Shown piece by piece: positions 8,018 to 15,934 of a stretch of DNA of 64,000 bases; within the stretch, counting starts at the first letter, position 1; the number at the start of each line of letters is the position of its first letter. Below the pieces are notes generated by a model. It did not search any database. It saw only the letters and a list, made by a program, of their open reading frames with translations, and had not been told where the DNA came from. The stretch is from NCBI RefSeq assembly GCF_000315425.1, contig NZ_JH992923.1, positions 703,540 through 767,539 of the forward strand, written 5' to 3'. The stretch comes from Massilia timonae CCUG 45783 (GTDB taxonomy: Bacteria; Pseudomonadota; Gammaproteobacteria; Burkholderiales; Burkholderiaceae_D). A program made the position numbers and the translations under genes.

Positions 8018-10156
8018 TCAGAAGAAATACCGCAGCGATGCACCGCCGCTGGCCTCTGGCACCGTGGTGACCACCAGTCCGGCCGCCGTGCCATAGGCGA
8101 TGTCGCTGGCGAACCTGTGCGGCTGCAGCGTCGCGAACAGCGCGCCCTGGAACTTGCCGATGTCGTAGGTCGCCTTGACGTCGTAGCGCACATAGGTCGG
8201 CATATCGCGTTCGTATAGCGGCGTGCCCATGTAGTAGGGATTGCCGGCCGTGACATACACGTCGCCGGCCAGCGTCAGGCGGCCCGGTCCCAGTGCGCTG
8301 CGGTACTGCACGCCGGCCTTCCAGGTATGCTCCGGCACCGACAGGCGGGCGCCGGCGCCGGGGGCCGGGTTGTCCAGGCGCGCGCGCAGGATGCGGCCAT
8401 AGTTCAGGTAGGTACTGAAGGCGCTGCTGAACTGGTAGCGCAGGTCGAGTTCGACGCCGCGGCGGGTGGTCTGGCCCGAGGCCACGAACACGTCGGGCGC
8501 GGTGTTGACGATCTCGTCGTCGTTCTGGATGGTGTAGAACGCGCCGGACACGCTCAGGCCGTCGAGCGGCCTGGCGTTGAACCCGACATCGTGCGAGCGG
8601 ACCCGGCTCGGATCGATGCCGGCGTTGATGCGTCCGCCCGCAGCGCCCAACGGTCCCAGGCTGCCGCTGGTGCTGATCTGCTCGGCGGCCGGCGAGCGAA
8701 AGCCCTGCGCGATATTGGCGTACAGTTCCAGGTCGGGCGCGACGATCCAGATCGCGCCGTACTTCGGCGTGATCACCGAACCCTTGTAGCCGGTCGACGC
8801 GGCCGGCAGCTTGAGGTTGACCAGGTCGTAGTCGAAACGGTCGTAACGCGCGCCGCCATGCAGCTTGACGGTGGGCAGTACCCGGTACTGGCCCTGCACG
8901 AACACGCCGTAGGTCAGCAGGTCCAGGTCCTGGTTGTTGACGTAGTTGGCGGTCGGCTGGCGTTCGCGGTACTGCTGGCGATACGCGTCGCCCTTGTCCT
9001 TGCGCGCCTCGGCGCCCAGCGTCAGCACGGCGGCGTCGCCGAAGGCCCAGGTGTTGCCGCCGCGCGCGCCGTAGATGCCGCGGTCGTCGTAGCCGTAGGT
9101 GTGCTGGGTGGTGCTGGTCTGGATCGCGCGGCTGCGCTCGAAGTCCTCGGCGTAGGCGGTGGCGAACCAGCCGGCCTCCCCGGATGCCGGGCGGCGGTTG
9201 AACACCAGGGTCTTGCGCTGCGCGGCGCCGAAGCCGGGCAGGTCGTACATCGTCGAATGCGGATCGAGCCCGGCCTGCATGGCCGGCAGCGACAGGTAGC
9301 CGGCGCCGGCGGAGTCGGACTTGTAGTACGTGGCGCGCAGGCTGTAGACGCCGTCGCCGATCGTGGTCGACAGTTTCCAGAACAGGTTGCTGCGATCGGT
9401 AAAGGCGCCGTGGCGGAAGCCATCGAGGCTGTAGCGGTCGGCCACGACCAGCGAGCGCAGCTTGCCATGCTCGCCCGAGAGCACCAGCGAGCCACGCCGC
9501 CCGCCATAGCTTTCCACGGTCACCGTGGCGCTCGAGGGCGTGGCGGCGCCGCCTTCGCGGGTGCGGATCGCCACCGCGCCGGCGCGGTTCTGGTCGCCAA
9601 ACAGCGCCGAGACCGGTCCCTTGATGACGTCGATCGTGTCGATCATGTCGCCGGTCATCCACTCGAGAAATGCCGGGCCGTGGCCGGCGCCGCCCTGGCT
9701 GGACGGGATGTTCTGCGGCACGCCGTCGATGTAGATCGAGGTGTCGGCGCCGTGCGTGCCCTGGGTGGCGAAGCCGCGCATGCGAAAGCCGTTGCCGGTG
9801 TCGCCCTGGTCGATATTGTTGGCGACCACGCCTGGCACGCGCCGGAACACGTTCGAAATATCGCGTCCGATGTCCAGCGTGGCGAGGTCTTCCGACGTCA
9901 CCGTGGTGACGCCGCCGGGCAGCGACCTGGCGCCGGTGCCGGGCGCCAGGCGCTCGTCCTCGCTGCGCTGCCCCTTCACTTCGACGACCTGGGCCGGGTC
10001 GGCGGACGCGGCGGCGGCAATGTCTTCCGCCAGCGCCGGCGCGGCCAGCGCGCAGGTGAGCATGACGGCATGCGGAATCGCGCGCACGTGCAGATTGAGG
10101 TCGTTGACGACGGTGCGCTCGCCGTAGCGTTTGGTCAGGTGGTCGATTCTGATCAT
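8018..10156 (-). CDS. TonB-dependent siderophore-type receptor with an anomalous N-terminus
   Basis: Outer-membrane TonB-dependent receptor of the ferric siderophore type. The plug domain (VVEVKGQR ... GRDISNVFRRVPGVV ... FRMRGFATQG ... IDVIKGPVSALFGDQNRAG) is followed by a 22-strand-type barrel ending in the terminal Phe (LRYFF). The oddity is the start: from the ATG at 10156 the first ~23 residues (MIRIDHLTKRYGERTVV...) read like the start of a siderophore ABC ATPase and run straight into the core of a signal peptide (AVMLTCALAAPALA-ED). A GTG at 10087 would give MRAIPHAVMLTCALAAPALA, a credible signal peptide, but no Shine-Dalgarno precedes it. A TTG at 10210 extends the frame further. The exact start is therefore open (689, 712 or 730 residues). 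A Fur box lies upstream. Confidence 0.8.
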   Translation of the reverse strand: MIRIDHLTKRYGERTVVNDLNLHVRAIPHAVMLTCALAAPALAEDIAAAASADPAQVVEVKGQRSEDERLAPGTGARSLPGGVTTVTSEDLATLDIGRDISNVFRRVPGVVANNIDQGDTGNGFRMRGFATQGTHGADTSIYIDGVPQNIPSSQGGAGHGPAFLEWMTGDMIDTIDVIKGPVSALFGDQNRAGAVAIRTREGGAATPSSATVTVESYGGRRGSLVLSGEHGKLRSLVVADRYSLDGFRHGAFTDRSNLFWKLSTTIGDGVYSLRATYYKSDSAGAGYLSLPAMQAGLDPHSTMYDLPGFGAAQRKTLVFNRRPASGEAGWFATAYAEDFERSRAIQTSTTQHTYGYDDRGIYGARGGNTWAFGDAAVLTLGAEARKDKGDAYRQQYRERQPTANYVNNQDLDLLTYGVFVQGQYRVLPTVKLHGGARYDRFDYDLVNLKLPAASTGYKGSVITPKYGAIWIVAPDLELYANIAQGFRSPAAEQISTSGSLGPLGAAGGRINAGIDPSRVRSHDVGFNARPLDGLSVSGAFYTIQNDDEIVNTAPDVFVASGQTTRRGVELDLRYQFSSAFSTYLNYGRILRARLDNPAPGAGARLSVPEHTWKAGVQYRSALGPGRLTLAGDVYVTAGNPYYMGTPLYERDMPTYVRYDVKATYDIGKFQGALFATLQPHRFASDIAYGTAAGLVVTTVPEASGGASLRYFF

Positions 10157-10229
10157 AGGGGTGTGATGGTGAAGGCGGGGCGCCGGGATGCGGGAATCGG
10201 AGACGCACAAGGGCCGTCAGGACGATGTG

Positions 10230-10236
10230 CCTCCTT
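10230..10236 (-). promoter_or_regulatory. Strong Shine-Dalgarno without a start codon at normal spacing
   Basis: On the minus strand AAGGAGG follows the Fur box, but no ATG, GTG or TTG occurs within the usual 5-12 bases after it; the first in-frame candidate (TTG at 10210) is about 19 bases away. This looks like the ribosome-binding site of a gene whose beginning was lost, which agrees with the chimeric start of the receptor. Confidence 0.5.
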
Positions 10237-10239
10237 AAT

Positions 10240-10259
10240 GAGAATGATATCTCATTATC
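10240..10259. promoter_or_regulatory. Fur box upstream of the TonB receptor
   Basis: GAGAATGATATCTCATTATC is a near-palindromic match to the 19-bp Fur consensus GATAATGATAATCATTATC. It lies just before the minus-strand receptor gene, implying iron repression through Fur. The divergent small gene at 10449 is ~190 bases away and is less likely to be its target. Confidence 0.75.
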
Positions 10260-10448
10260 AAAAATGTGTAAATGTGCTGCTCCGTCGCGGACGGGCGAGG
10301 GGAGGGCAGGGCCATCGGAACACGTTGCAACGATGGTCCGTCATGATGTGACCGCTGGAGTATCGACGTTAACGGCGCCGGTCTTTCAGCCGCTCGCCAA
10401 CCACACGCCGTAAAATGCGGTCTTGATCCACCACGTATAAAACATCAC

Positions 10449-10694
10449 ATGGAAACCATCGACCAGCGTTACCTCGTCCAGCAAAAAAAACGCACCGAGG
10501 AAGGAAAGCCGCCCGTATTCGCCAAGGTAATGCGCAGCAAAGAGGGCAAGTTCGAAGGCGTGTCCTTTATCAGAAACAAAGAAAAGGCCACCGTCATGAC
10601 GGTGGCCGACGCTCAGGAAGTCATCGACTGGGCCGCCAGGAAGAAAGGCAACGCCCACGAATACGACACCAGGATCATCTGCGTTGGACAGTAG
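10449..10694 (+). CDS. Small hypothetical protein, 81 residues
   Basis: Not recognised. An 81-residue, charged, soluble protein with no signal peptide or membrane segment; it is Lys/Glu-rich at the front (VQQKKRTEEGKPPVFAKVMRS) with a predicted helix VADAQEVIDWAARKKG. Base composition and codon use are visibly less GC-rich than the neighbours (runs such as CAAAAAAAACGC), which may indicate acquisition from elsewhere. No clear Shine-Dalgarno precedes the ATG. Its last 20 bases overlap the end of the convergent alpha-galactosidase gene. Confidence 0.55.
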   Translation: METIDQRYLVQQKKRTEEGKPPVFAKVMRSKEGKFEGVSFIRNKEKATVMTVADAQEVIDWAARKKGNAHEYDTRIICVGQ

Positions 10695-12660
10695 CCGGGG
10701 ATCCGGCGGCATGCGTCAACCGGGCATCCCCCCAGGTCGCCACCACAGGCGATGCATCGGCTGCCTGTGATCCTCGCACCACGAGTTCAATGAGCTTGAC
10801 GCCGCGCACGTCCGCCTTCAACAGCGGCGCCCTGGCGCCAAACGCCACCGGCGCGCTTTCGGCCAACAGCTTTCCATCGCCATACACGTAGAAGCGCACG
10901 GGCTGCCGGGTGTCTTCGGTCGAATCGTCCACGCCGACAGAAGCCGTCAACTGCGCATGGCTGCCATCGTTCTTCACCTGGAGCCGCGAATTCGACAGTA
11001 CGCCGAGCCCCGACTCGAATACCTGTCCCGCCACCTGCAGGCTCTGGCCATACGGCGTCGTATCCGCCTGCGCGCCGCCCCAGCCCGCGTACTGGGGACG
11101 CGAGCCGCCGGAGCGGGTGCTCGACCATGGGTCGATCATGCGGTGGACGGTCGGATCGAGTTGCGGTTGACGGGCGCCGTCGACGGCGACGTTGACCGAG
11201 CCGGGGATTTCCGACAGATAGACGCCGTTTTCCAGTTGCCGCTTGCCGGTCGCCTCGAACACGAGCGTCTCGTGCGGCGCGAGCGTGAACGCCTTCTCGC
11301 CGGTGAAGGTCGTGCTCTCCTTCGACCACAGGTCGCGCAGCAGGACCGGTGCGCTGTCGGACAGTTTCAGGTGACTTGCCAGCAGGGTCACCGGCGCCGG
11401 CGAGGCGCCGCGGTTGAACAGCGCCACTGCCTTGCGCTCACCAATGCCCAGCGTCTTGACGATGATCTGCGCATCGTCGGAATCATAGGCGATTACGCCC
11501 TGGTGGCCCGCCTTGTCCTGGTTCAAGGCGACCACGTCCGCGTTGCCCAGCACTCCGAGGAAGGATGCGGGGCCATTGCGCAGGTCATAGCTGATCAGGA
11601 GCGGCGCATTGATCATCGCCCACAACGAGAAATGCGAACGCACTTCGACCGGGTTGGCGGCATCGAATGCGCCGTGGCCGATGTGCAGGATGTCGGGATC
11701 GTTCCAGTGGCCGGGGCCGGCGTACAGCGCGCGCTTGGCCGCGCTGTCGAAGTTGTGCAGCATGCTGGTCCAGCTCGGCGTGATGTCGGCGCTGGTGCGC
11801 CACAGGTTGCCGACATCCTTGCCCCAGGTGCGCACGTTCGCCATGCCCCAGGCGCAGATCGACAGCACATAGTCGTTGTTCGGCCGCGCCTCCTTGAGCG
11901 CCGCTGCGACGTCTTCGTAGCGGGCGCGCACGGCCTTGACGTCGGTGCGGTTGATCGAGCCGCGTTCGATCAGGGGCGGCGCCGCGCGGTAGTCCTGTTT
12001 CTTTACCAGGTCAGAATCCGGCAAGAAGTCGGCCAGCCCGCAGGCGTCGATCTTGATGTAGTCGAAGCCCCATTCCTTGAAGTACAGGTTGATGTCCTGG
12101 GTGACGTGGCCTTCCAGTCCCACCTCGCGCTCGGCGGTCGTGCCCTGCGGCAGGTTGGGCGAATGCAGGTCATAGGCTTGCGAACAGGCGTTGCGGCCGA
12201 TGTCGGTGTAGATGCCGGCCTTCAGTCCCATCGCATGCAGCTTGTCGGTGAATGGCTTGAAGCTGGTGCCGGCAGGTCCACCGGTGGCTGCCGAGGGAAA
12301 GATATTGGTGCGGATCTGCAGCCGGCCATCGCCGGTGCGGCGCTTCAGCCACCAGCCGTCGTCGATGTTGACGTGCTGGTAGCCGAGCCTGGCGAGGCCG
12401 CTGTCGACCAGCGTCTGCGCGGCGCCGAGCACCTTGCCTTCGTCGACTTCGGTGCGGAACGCGTTCCAGCTGCTCCAGCCCATCGGCGGCGTGCTGGCGC
12501 TGCCGCTGGTGGCGCCTTCCCAGCGGCCCGCCGGGGCCAATGGATCGCCGGGGGAGCTGGCATGCGCCGGCGTGAACAACAAGGTGAGCGTGGCAGCCAG
12601 GCTACCACAAACGATTTTCCATGCCATGGGTTGGCCTGCTCCGGTCCAGCGTTTTTGCAT
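10675..12660 (-). CDS. GH27 alpha-galactosidase with C-terminal NPCBM-like domain
   Basis: Secreted or periplasmic glycoside hydrolase family 27 enzyme, 661 residues, releasing terminal alpha-galactose. The ATG at 12660 is chosen because AGGAG lies six bases upstream and it begins a signal peptide (MAWKIVCGSLAATLTLLF ... AHAS). The catalytic (beta/alpha)8 domain shows TPPMGWSSWNAF, NIDDGWW and YTDIG; nucleophile D205 sits in YIKIDACG and acid/base D292 in RTSADITPSW, both by alignment to human alpha-galactosidase A. A beta-rich domain follows, then a C-terminal ~150-residue NPCBM/NEW2-like module (residues ~510-650). It lies 56 bases downstream of a TonB receptor on the same strand, so the pair probably imports and degrades a galactoside such as a raffinose-family sugar or galactomannan side chain (substrate inferred). 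Confidence 0.87.
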   Translation of the reverse strand: MQKRWTGAGQPMAWKIVCGSLAATLTLLFTPAHASSPGDPLAPAGRWEGATSGSASTPPMGWSSWNAFRTEVDEGKVLGAAQTLVDSGLARLGYQHVNIDDGWWLKRRTGDGRLQIRTNIFPSAATGGPAGTSFKPFTDKLHAMGLKAGIYTDIGRNACSQAYDLHSPNLPQGTTAEREVGLEGHVTQDINLYFKEWGFDYIKIDACGLADFLPDSDLVKKQDYRAAPPLIERGSINRTDVKAVRARYEDVAAALKEARPNNDYVLSICAWGMANVRTWGKDVGNLWRTSADITPSWTSMLHNFDSAAKRALYAGPGHWNDPDILHIGHGAFDAANPVEVRSHFSLWAMINAPLLISYDLRNGPASFLGVLGNADVVALNQDKAGHQGVIAYDSDDAQIIVKTLGIGERKAVALFNRGASPAPVTLLASHLKLSDSAPVLLRDLWSKESTTFTGEKAFTLAPHETLVFEATGKRQLENGVYLSEIPGSVNVAVDGARQPQLDPTVHRMIDPWSSTRSGGSRPQYAGWGGAQADTTPYGQSLQVAGQVFESGLGVLSNSRLQVKNDGSHAQLTASVGVDDSTEDTRQPVRFYVYGDGKLLAESAPVAFGARAPLLKADVRGVKLIELVVRGSQAADASPVVATWGDARLTHAAGSPATVQRR

Positions 12661-12716
12661 GCACATCTCCTGCTCGTGTCGAAGGCGGGGCAGGGCACAT
12701 CCTGCCCCGTGCCGCA

Positions 12717-15563
12717 TCAGAATTTCAGGCTCGCGCCCAGGGTGATGGAGCGACCGTAGCGGTAATAGCCGTTTGGCAGGCTGACGATGCCGTTGGTCAG
12801 CTTGGGCGCCTGCTCCGCATCGGTGAGGTTGTTGCCTTCGATGCTGATGCGTAGCGACTTGTTCACCTCGTAGGCGATCTGGGCGGTCACCCACGTCATC
12901 GAGTTGGCCATCTCGTTGAAGCCGGAGCCGATCACATTGGTGGCGGTGACGAAGGAATCGGTGTAGTCGGCCGTGGTGCTCATGCTCCATGGGCCGCGCT
13001 CGTACAGGATGCCGAACGAGGCGGTCGCCGGTGCGATGCCCTCGAGCGGGCGTTCGACGCCGCCTACCCAGCTCTTCGACAGGTTGCGCGTGTATTGCGC
13101 ACGCACGCCGAAGCCGTTGTCGAACAGGTGCTGCAGGCCGATCTCCATGCCGCGCGCCTTGGCGCTGTCACCGTTGATGGGGCGCTGCACGTTGAACAGG
13201 CGCCCGCCGGGCGCGCCGATGTCCTGGCCCGTCAGCCAGAGGTTGGTGATCTGGTTCTTGATGTTCTTCTGGTAGACGGCGAAGGTCAGCGCGGAGCTCC
13301 TGGCGTAATACCATTCCAGCGACACGTCGGCTTGGCGCGCGGTGTACGGCTTCAGGTCGGCATTGCCGCCGTAGATCTGCGTGAAGTCGCCCCAGGAGAT
13401 GCTGGCGGTGGTGCTGGACGGCGCCAGCTTGTCGACCGAAGGACGCGCCATCGTCTTGGCGGCGCCGAGGCGCAGCTGCAGATTGTCGGTGAGCGAATAG
13501 GTGAAGTTACCCGACGGCAGGGCGAAGGTATAGCTGGCGTCCTGGCGCACGACCGACGGATCGGCGTAGACGGCGGTGAAGTTGAACGCGCCGTTCTGGA
13601 TGATGTCGTTGATCTTCGCGTCCCAGGCCTGGGCGCCGGTCCTGGTGCGCACGAGGCGCACGCCGACGTCCGCGAACCAGCGTTCGCCGGACATGTCCGC
13701 CTGCACGAAGGCGGTCGAGGTCTTTTCTTCCACGCGGTAGCTTTCCAGCGGGTTGAAGGCGGGCGCCGACAGGGTCGAGCTGTAGACGCCGCCGCCCGGA
13801 CGCGGCTGGCCGTCGAGGCCGGCCAGCGCCTGCGCATAGCTGTTGACGTCGAAACCGAGGAAGCTGCGCGGGAAGTTGCCGCTCACGCCAGACAGGAAGC
13901 CGCCAGGGCTCAAGGTCTGGTTGATGACGTTGCCGCCGAGGGACCCCACGTTGACCGCGTTCTCGCCGGAGTAGTGATCCTGGCCCGCATTGAAGGCGTT
14001 GTTGATCATGTCGCGCGACTTCTTGCGGTTGGTCTGGCTCAGGCCGAACTTCAGGTTGTCGATGTTAAAACGGTCCACCTTCCAGTCGGCGTCCAGCGTC
14101 GCGCCGCCGATGCGGTCGTCGATGTTGTCGCCCGTGCGGCTGTAGAAGTGGGTGTTGAAATCGCTGGCGCTGAACAGGCCCTGGGCCAGGCCGGTCTGCA
14201 GGTCGCGGCCATCGGCCAGGGTGGTCGTCACGTCGGGCACGGCGGCGCCGGTGAGCCGGATGCGCGTGGCGTTGGGCTGGTTCATGCGCAGCACGACATA
14301 GCTGTCGTTGCCGCCGGAGTCGCGCTTCGACGTCGACAGGTAGACGTCGCCGGCCACCTTCAAGGTCGGCGACACCTTCCATTCCGCCCTGGTGCCGACC
14401 ATCGCGGTGTCCACCACCCGGTACTCGGTCTTGTTCAGGACCTCCGGGTTGAGGCGCAGCTCGGGGTCGGTGCTGTCCAGGGTCAGGTCGGTCACCACGC
14501 CGTTGGAGACCTTCATGTCGGACCAGCGGCCCGGCGCGTAGAGCGGATAGTACGACAGCTGGTAGCCGACCTGCGGCGAGTCGAGCCGGGTCTTGAAGCC
14601 GTCGAAGATGACTTTCACGTCATTGGTGGGCCGCCACTCCACCTTGCCCGACAGCGCCAGGCGTTCTTTCTTCTCCATGATGGAACCGAAGCGGAACTGG
14701 CCCGGCCCGACCAGGCCTTCCTCGTCGGGGTCGAGCATGCCGTTGCCGTTGGGGTCGATGGCGCCGCCCCAGGCGTTGCCTCCCTCCCAGAACTGGCTCG
14801 GGTCGCTCGGGATGGCGTTGCGCGTCCAGCCGCCATCGTTGCCGGCCGTGTCGGTGCGCACGTCGCGTTTGGCATACACGAGGCCGAGCAGCACGCCGAC
14901 CTTGTTGTCGAAGGTGTTGCTGTAGGTGCCCGACAGCTTCTTGCCGTTCAGGCTGCTCATATCGTTGTGGTCGCCCTCCAGGCGCAGCAGGCCGCGCTGG
15001 CCTTTCTGGTCGAACGGGCTGGCCGAGCGCAGGTTGACGAGGCCGCCGATGGCGCCTTCGATCAGCTGCGCCTGGGTCGACTTGACGACGTCGGCGCCGC
15101 TGATGACGTCGGCCGGCAGCACGTCGTAGGCGAAGTAGCGGCCCGCGCTGTCGGTGCCCAGCAGGCGGCCGTTGAAGGTGGTGATCGTGTAGTCGGGGCC
15201 GAGGCCGCGGATGCTGACCTTCTGGCCTTCGCCGCCGGCCGTGCGCGAGATCGACACGCCGGTGATGTGGCTGAGCGAGTCGGCCACGTTGTTGTCGGGG
15301 AAGCGTCCGAGCTCGGTCGCGCTGATGCTGTCCTGCACGACAGCCGAGTTGCGCTTGAGCGCCAGCGACTGTTGCAGGCTGGCGCGGGTGCCGGTCACGA
15401 CGACCTGCTCGACCTTGTCGGATTCGAGCGGGGCGGCATCCGACTGGGCGCGGGCGGGCGCCGCGAGGGTGGCCAGGGCGAGCAGGCAGGCAGAAGTGAG
15501 CGGATTCAGCGCAAAGCGGGCATGGCTGGCGGCGTGAGAACGGAATTGCAGATGAGAACTCAT
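12717..15563 (-). CDS. TonB-dependent receptor of the carbohydrate-utilisation type
   Basis: Outer-membrane TonB-dependent receptor, 948 residues, of the large class found in carbohydrate utilisation loci of Xanthomonas-like bacteria (TIGR01782-like). Signal peptide around residues 18-40 (PLTSACLLALATLAAPARAQ). The plug contains VEQVVVTGTRASLQQSLALKR, FPDNNVADSLSHITGVSISR and GEGQKVSIRGLGPDYTITTFNGR; the barrel ends in LGASLKF with terminal Phe. Shine-Dalgarno AAGGAAG precedes the ATG by six bases. The alpha-galactosidase gene follows after 56 bases and is probably cotranscribed, suggesting a galactoside ligand. Confidence 0.88.
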   Translation of the reverse strand: MSSHLQFRSHAASHARFALNPLTSACLLALATLAAPARAQSDAAPLESDKVEQVVVTGTRASLQQSLALKRNSAVVQDSISATELGRFPDNNVADSLSHITGVSISRTAGGEGQKVSIRGLGPDYTITTFNGRLLGTDSAGRYFAYDVLPADVISGADVVKSTQAQLIEGAIGGLVNLRSASPFDQKGQRGLLRLEGDHNDMSSLNGKKLSGTYSNTFDNKVGVLLGLVYAKRDVRTDTAGNDGGWTRNAIPSDPSQFWEGGNAWGGAIDPNGNGMLDPDEEGLVGPGQFRFGSIMEKKERLALSGKVEWRPTNDVKVIFDGFKTRLDSPQVGYQLSYYPLYAPGRWSDMKVSNGVVTDLTLDSTDPELRLNPEVLNKTEYRVVDTAMVGTRAEWKVSPTLKVAGDVYLSTSKRDSGGNDSYVVLRMNQPNATRIRLTGAAVPDVTTTLADGRDLQTGLAQGLFSASDFNTHFYSRTGDNIDDRIGGATLDADWKVDRFNIDNLKFGLSQTNRKKSRDMINNAFNAGQDHYSGENAVNVGSLGGNVINQTLSPGGFLSGVSGNFPRSFLGFDVNSYAQALAGLDGQPRPGGGVYSSTLSAPAFNPLESYRVEEKTSTAFVQADMSGERWFADVGVRLVRTRTGAQAWDAKINDIIQNGAFNFTAVYADPSVVRQDASYTFALPSGNFTYSLTDNLQLRLGAAKTMARPSVDKLAPSSTTASISWGDFTQIYGGNADLKPYTARQADVSLEWYYARSSALTFAVYQKNIKNQITNLWLTGQDIGAPGGRLFNVQRPINGDSAKARGMEIGLQHLFDNGFGVRAQYTRNLSKSWVGGVERPLEGIAPATASFGILYERGPWSMSTTADYTDSFVTATNVIGSGFNEMANSMTWVTAQIAYEVNKSLRISIEGNNLTDAEQAPKLTNGIVSLPNGYYRYGRSITLGASLKF

Positions 15564-15934
15564 TAAACGCTTCCTTTTTTATAGGTTTGTTGGAGCAGCA
15601 CGGGCGATGCCGGGCACACGGGAAGGCTGTCCGGTTGCGGTCACTACCTGTCTCGGCCGGCGTGCGGACGAGTTATCGTGGGTTGATTCGTTCTTTCGTT
15701 TGGTTTCGTATGGTTTTCGCTTTGCGATACGGGTTTCGCTTCTGGACACATCGAAAGCGCGCCACGGTGCGCAATCCGTATGACGTTATTTAGTCTATAG
15801 CGAAATTCCGGGCATGACAAAGTATCTTTCGATCTTTTTCGAATTGCTTGTTGTATCGGTGTTAAATCGGTATTTGGCTTTCGATTCGAAAGCGGGTGGT
15901 CCGGGGCGGTCGCCGGTGCGCGATGGTGCGCGGG
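15564..15934. other. Intergenic region with promoter of the TonB receptor and a 17-bp palindrome
   Basis: A 371-base non-coding stretch, more AT-rich than the genes, between the PAS-GGDEF-EAL gene (ending at 15935) and the start of the TonB receptor; both lie on the minus strand. It contains a perfect inverted repeat GCTTTCGATTCGAAAGC at 15877-15893 (8-base arms, one central base) and several nearby TTTCG/CGAAA half-sites. On the minus strand TTGTCA (15815-15820) and TATAGA (15794-15799) are 15 bases apart, a weak sigma-70-like pair downstream of the palindrome. This would fit a LacI/GntR-type operator, but no regulator gene for it is in the window. Confidence 0.5.
15877..15893. promoter_or_regulatory. 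Perfect palindrome, candidate operator
   Basis: GCTTTCGATTCGAAAGC, 8-base arms around a single T. It lies ~315 bases upstream of the TonB receptor start. Odd-centred palindromes of this size are typical of LacI-family or similar dimeric repressors; which regulator binds is unknown. Confidence 0.4.

Noticed and set aside
4503..8096. 1197-codon open frame on the plus strand opposite the hybrid kinase
   Set aside because: Its product is a low-complexity mix of Gln, Arg, His, Ala and Glu with no domain; it is the high-GC antisense shadow of the well-supported kinase gene.
8007..10208. 733-codon minus-strand frame overlapping the TonB receptor in another frame
   Set aside because: Arg/Pro-rich composition typical of a frame-shifted shadow; not a second protein, and not evidence for a frameshift in the receptor, whose own frame is intact.
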